9,179 nucleotides of DNA from Cytophagales bacterium (GTDB taxonomy: Bacteria; Bacteroidota; Bacteroidia; Cytophagales; 172606-1), in contig JALOMD010000181.1 in the NCBI GenBank assembly GCA_025455595.1, positions 1-9,179 of the forward strand. The letters run 5' to 3'. Within the stretch, counting starts at the first letter, position 1. Each line of letters begins with the position of its first letter. This document shows positions 7,601 through 9,179 of the stretch, in pieces. Position numbers and translations under genes: made by a program. The notes under the pieces were generated by a model, which was not told where the DNA came from, made no database searches, and worked only from the letters and a program-made list of their open reading frames with translations.

Positions 7601-7891
7601 GTGGGCACGGATTACGTCGGTGGGCTTGTCGTTTTTCGGGGCCAGGCTTTGGCGGGCGGCCGGTTCGTCTTTTGCCGCTCCGTGGTGAAAGCGGGCAATG
7701 TCGCCGGTGTGGTAAAACACGTACCGGAGGCTGTTTTTCTGTAGGAATACGAAGCCACCCGGCACAGCGGCGCGGTACAGCACCTCGGCATCCCACTGGC
7801 CGTCGTTGCGCACGAAACGCGGCGAAGGGGCGTTTTCGGCGAAGGCGGCCAGCGACAAGAAAAGAAGCAACAGTGTAAACAGTTTCATCAT
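4661..7891 (-). CDS. Large secreted multidomain protein: DUF7948, SBBP repeats, PKD/Ig-like domains, type IX sorting domain
   Basis: The 1076-residue protein begins with a signal peptide (MMKLFTLLLLFLSLAAFA). Residues of about 22-250 match the N-terminal domain found before SBBP repeats (FVRNDGQW, then RYKNLYPGVDLRLFA and LPLVIDPVLVFSTY). About 265-740 hold tandem beta-propeller-like SBBP repeats, with recurring YLGGS / FPTT.GAF / G.VYVTG motifs (ATYLGGSQ, STYVGGSL, SSYLGGSGFD). Three Ig/PKD-like units follow: about 765-845 (FEWIVNGQ...GEYTVTLKAYD), 848-918 (CTGQQVQLKAEGG, YEWSPARGM, SYTVRITTADGC) and 921-1000 (GQYEIVLRAF). Residues of about 1003-1076 are a CHU_C / gliding-motility type C-terminal domain (VEIYNQWGRAVY, YQNDW, GVYYYRLTSPDG, KGWIHVMR), the type B signal for the type IX secretion system. 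The usual GDGxND after ITPN is replaced by PPNT. The protein is probably exported to the surface or medium; its ligand is unknown. ATGs at 7891 and 7888 are adjacent; either gives the same protein less one residue. Confidence 0.92.
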   Translation of the reverse strand: MMKLFTLLLLFLSLAAFAENAPSPRFVRNDGQWDAEVLYRAAVPGGFVFLQKNSLRYVFYHTGDIARFHHGAAKDEPAARQSLAPKNDKPTDVIRAHGFEITFVGAQPGVTLQADGEKIERRNFFLDDDPAHWASDVPAFSEVRYKNLYPGVDLRLFAQNGTFKYEFLVAAQADPNQIKMQYSGMSRMSAENGFLFTETTVNKTTEAPPYSYQTDKAGVRREVPSAFVLRDNTVTFSLPKGFDRRLPLVIDPVLVFSTYSGSFTDNWGFTATYDKDGHLYSGGIEFGNRFPATVGAFQTRFSGATDVAILKYAPNGKTLVYATYLGGSQAEAPHSLIVNDAGELIVMGTTSSLNFPTTVGAFDRTYNGGTRTGPVGVDFVNGSDLFVAKLNAAGSALVGSTYVGGSLNDGISNQTNQAVFNYGDEFRGEVYIDQQGNIYFASTTLSRNFPIAGNASQNALNGLEDAVVCQLNPTLTALTWSSYLGGSGFDAARGIRVAPSGNVYVTGGTTSRNLPTTAGVVRPASNGSEDGFVARFQNQRLSRLSYLGTDRADQAYLIDLDPDENVYVLGLTFGQYPISQGVYNNPRSGQFIHAMDANLSRTLFSTTVGSGRQQPDISPTAFMRSNCGFLYFSGWGGDINNRRGIEGSSTTGLPTANAVDSTRLIRSTTNGDDYYLAILDQGASQLLYGAFFGTTRGDNHVDGGTSRFSPDGTIYHVACACADNSSFPTTAGVVSNLNNGIKEPEDGDPSPGCNNAAFKINLDALDAEFDLVPDSCGVPAQVRVTNRSQGGKRFEWIVNGQVRSSSAGQAVLTLSQPGEYTVTLKAYDPLTCKKVDSVSRKITVRDLVFKINKDTTLCTGQQVQLKAEGGVRYEWSPARGMDNPTSPTPTVSPTQTTSYTVRITTADGCVKALSTTVRINEFEPDFDIALTSECGKPVRLKLSAVGEPGRTEWEVVDGSGVTRRVSDTLSLDKAGQYEIVLRAFRGACQERVSKSIRVDDPKPPVNVITPNPPNTRFETYKQGWKVEIYNQWGRAVYLNDTYQNDWTAAGVDNGVYYYRLTSPDGLSCKGWIHVMR

Positions 7892-7920
7892 TGTGGTTTG
7901 CTTTGCGAAGAAAGGGGCCG

Positions 7921-7948
7921 TGTTTTAGGCAATCCCGACAGGTCGGGA
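7921..7948. repeat. Half 27-nt palindrome joined to TCCCGAC hairpin
   Basis: TGTTTTAGGCAA (7921-7932) is a left arm of the palindrome family without its partner; it is followed directly by TCCCGAC (7933-7939), AG and GTCGGGA (7942-7948), a perfect 7-bp stem. The hairpin resembles the one at 2802-2816. It lies in the leader region of the large secreted-protein gene, 30 nt upstream of its start. Confidence 0.5.
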
Positions 7949-7977
7949 CGCTTGGCGACACAGCCGCCCGTACCATC

Positions 7978-8004
7978 TGTTTTGGGTAAATTTTGCCCAA
8001 AACG
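7978..8004 (+). repeat. 27-nt palindromic repeat, copy 4
   Basis: The left arm TGTTTTGGGTAA and right arm ending TTGCCCAAAACG span exactly 27 nt. The two imperfect positions are both T opposite G, i.e. G-U as + strand RNA. The centre is ATT rather than AAA. Confidence 0.75.
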
Positions 8005-8156
8005 CCCGTCGGGTGGTGCGTGTGTACACCTGCATTTTCCCGGCCAAAGTCGGGGCACAGCAGCCAAGTTACGAAATATAGCAGTCAGTCCCGAACCGAT
8101 TTGCATTGGCATTGACCAAGTGTCTGTCTGCCAACAGATTGCAAATAAGTATCCGG

Positions 8157-8184
8157 TCTTGAGTCGTTGGTCTTGAGTCTTGAG
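8157..8184. repeat. Heptad repeat in gene-free region
   Basis: Four 7-nt units: TCTTGAG (8157-8163), TCGTTGG (8164-8170), TCTTGAG (8171-8177) and TCTTGAG (8178-8184). No gene ends here, so this array is not attached to a recognisable stop codon; a decayed gene nearby is possible but not seen. Confidence 0.75.
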
Positions 8185-8368
8185 TAAAAAAACAGGCTCC
8201 AAAGCATCGAAAACCAGTGTATTAGAAACGGGTTTCCTTCTCAAAACAGGTTAAACTAAATATGCGCGGGTACTTAAGTGCAAAAATGCACGTTTGCTTG
8301 GCAGTATTCTTACGGTGAGGAGTTTGTCGTGTCGGCAAGGTTTGCCACTCAAAAAACGAACCAAAGCC

Positions 8369-8383
8369 GGGCAAAATTTTGCC
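8369..8383. repeat. Core-only palindrome copy
   Basis: GGCAAAATTTTGCC (8370-8383) is a perfect 14-nt palindrome matching the inner part of the 27-nt family, without the CGTTTT/AAAACG outer arms. Membership in the family is uncertain. Confidence 0.35.
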
Positions 8384-8442
8384 TGACGCGCAGTTTTTGA
8401 AGAACGGCTCCGACAACATTGCGATAAGCTACGTTGTCGAGG

Positions 8443-8459
8443 CGTTTTGGGCAAAAAAT
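8443..8459 (+). repeat. Half copy of the 27-nt palindrome
   Basis: CGTTTTGGGCAAAAAAT matches the left arm and centre of the family; the right arm is absent. A separate 7-bp hairpin, CGACAAC (8411-8417) with GTTGTCG (8433-8439), lies immediately upstream. Confidence 0.5.
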
Positions 8460-8500
8460 GTCTCAGAGATTGTTTAAAATTCGGTTTGTCCGGTGCGTTG

Positions 8501-8527
8501 CGTTTTGGGCGAAAGAATCTTAAAACG
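8501..8527 (+). repeat. 27-nt palindromic repeat, degenerate copy 5
   Basis: CGTTTTGGGC at the left and TTAAAACG at the right, again exactly 27 nt end to end. The outer nine pairs form with two G-U on the + strand; the inner three do not pair. Confidence 0.6.
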
Positions 8528-8595
8528 CCCATCTGTTATCTTTTGCGAGCCTGTGCTTCCGGTCTGACGCACAGCGTACAGACCTGCACACCGGG

Positions 8596-8624
8596 GCGTT
8601 TTGGGCAAAAATTGCCCAAAACGC
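8596..8624. repeat. 27-nt palindromic repeat, perfect copy 6 (13-bp arms)
   Basis: GCGTTTTGGGCAA (8596-8608), AAA, then the exact reverse complement (8612-8624). This is the cleanest copy and defines the family consensus. It lies 242 nt upstream of the ABM gene start, so it is not directly next to a gene end. Confidence 0.9.
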
Positions 8625-8745
8625 AACCCTCAAACCGAATTTTAAAGAACCTCTAAAACGCAGGACGGCACGGGTATTGCTTTCGGGGCAGCCGAATATT
8701 TGTCCGAATGCGGGTTATTTCGGACTTTGTGCCGAATATAGAAGA

Positions 8746-8841
8746 CGACATAACTTATTGGAATTAGATTTGACGGCTTTTGGGAAATCGCTTAAAATCC
8801 GGATAGCCTTTGTGCAAAAGATATTCTGGCAAGTTATGTCG
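8746..8841. promoter_or_regulatory. 11-bp inverted repeat upstream of the ABM gene, with weak promoter-like boxes
   Basis: CGACATAACTT (8746-8756) and AAGTTATGTCG (8831-8841) are exact reverse complements 74 nt apart, the right copy ending 24 nt before the ATG. Between them are TAGATTTG (8765-8772), an exact TAnnTTTG but without a TTG at the expected -33 distance, and TAGCCTTTG (8804-8812), one base longer than the consensus but with TTTTG 21 nt upstream. Operator or paired-site function is only a possibility. Confidence 0.25.
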
Positions 8842-8865
8842 CACTCTATACAAAACAATATACCC

Positions 8866-9179
8866 ATGATTGCTCAAACCCCACATCCGCCTTACTACGC
8901 CGTTATTTTCACTTCACTCCGCACCGAAACAGATGACGGCTACGGCGACACCGCCCAACGCATGGTTGAACTGGCGCACCAGCAACCGGGTTTTCTGGGC
9001 GTGGAATCTGCCCGTAATGACGTGGGCATTACGGTTTCGTATTGGGAAAGTCTGGAGGCGATTCGTCACTGGAAACGACACGCCGAACATCAGTTGGCAC
9101 AGCAGAAAGGTCGAAAACAGTGGTACTCACACTACAAGACACGCATTTGCTTAGTGGAGCGGGATTATGGGTTTGATGG
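8866..9179 (+). CDS. Antibiotic biosynthesis monooxygenase (ABM) family protein, 3' end cut
   Basis: The frame from ATG 8866 is open to the window edge, giving 104 residues and probably lacking only the last few. The sequence (MIAQTPHPPYYAVIFTSLRT, GYGDTAQRMVELA, QQPGFLGVESAR, ITVSYWESLEAIRHWKRHAEH, WYSHYKTRICLVERDYGF) matches the small dimeric alpha+beta-barrel ABM-domain proteins widespread in bacteria. PGFLGVES and the YW(E)SLEAI..W segment are the recognisable family features. Despite the family name, many members have no proven monooxygenase activity; some bind or degrade haem, others are of unknown role, so no reaction is assigned. It is probably cytosolic. Confidence 0.88.
   Translation, partial: MIAQTPHPPYYAVIFTSLRTETDDGYGDTAQRMVELAHQQPGFLGVESARNDVGITVSYWESLEAIRHWKRHAEHQLAQQKGRKQWYSHYKTRICLVERDYGFD

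Larger units (their letters stand above)
7892..8865. other. 974-bp gene-free region, rich in palindromes
   Basis: No convincing protein or tRNA gene is seen on either strand; the short open frames here have no recognisable features and run through the palindromes. The region contains a half palindrome plus hairpin at 7921-7948, palindromes at 7978-8004, 8501-8527 and 8596-8624, a core-only copy at 8369-8383, a half copy at 8443-8459, a heptad array at 8157-8184 and an 11-bp inverted repeat at 8746-8841. It must also hold promoters for the flanking divergent genes. No exact TAnnTTTG was found for the - strand gene. Confidence 0.6.

Noticed and set aside
7921..8624. CRISPR array made from the recurrent palindromes
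   Set aside because: Spacing is irregular, copies are degenerate and scattered across 8 kb, and no cas genes are present.
7898..8656. Several short open frames in the gene-free region, including 8447-8656 (+)
   Set aside because: They run through palindromes and repeats and have no recognisable protein features.

Overview
The window looks like a chromosomal segment of a member of Bacteroidota. The signs are a very large secreted protein with SBBP-type repeats and a CHU_C / gliding-motility type C-terminal domain (type IX secretion cargo), a typical Bacteroidota CoA-binding protein and ABM-family protein, and starts without clear Shine-Dalgarno sequences. The GC-leaning coding sequence and the protein types would suit a Saprospiria-like lineage, but that placement is inference.

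Layout from left to right: the 3' end of an ABC transporter ATPase gene (+, cut by the window edge) and its putative membrane permease (+); a 339-bp gap holding a cluster of REP-like hairpins; a small CoA-binding protein gene (+); a fasciclin-domain gene (-) broken by an internal deletion and frameshift; an outer-membrane-barrel-like protein (+); convergent with it, a 1076-residue secreted multidomain protein (-); a 974-bp gene-free stretch full of palindromes; and an antibiotic-biosynthesis-monooxygenase (ABM) family gene (+) that runs off the right edge. The genes do not form one pathway. Only the ABC pair is a clear functional unit. The fasciclin, barrel and type IX cargo genes share a cell-envelope or extracellular theme.

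The most unusual content is between the genes. First, at least six short arrays of degenerate 7-nt tandem repeats occur, with different unit sequences, mostly touching or just beyond stop codons; they resemble in form the STRR heptanucleotide repeats of heterocystous cyanobacteria. Second, a 27-nt palindrome family (arm CGTTTTGGGCAA, spacer AAA, complementary arm) recurs in at least five full-length copies plus degenerate or half copies, only outside genes, often right after a heptad array. In three copies that follow a gene, most deviations from perfect pairing are tolerated as G-U pairs on the strand of that gene. Together they suggest a modular 3'-end element (heptad array followed by hairpin), which is the best candidate here for something undescribed.
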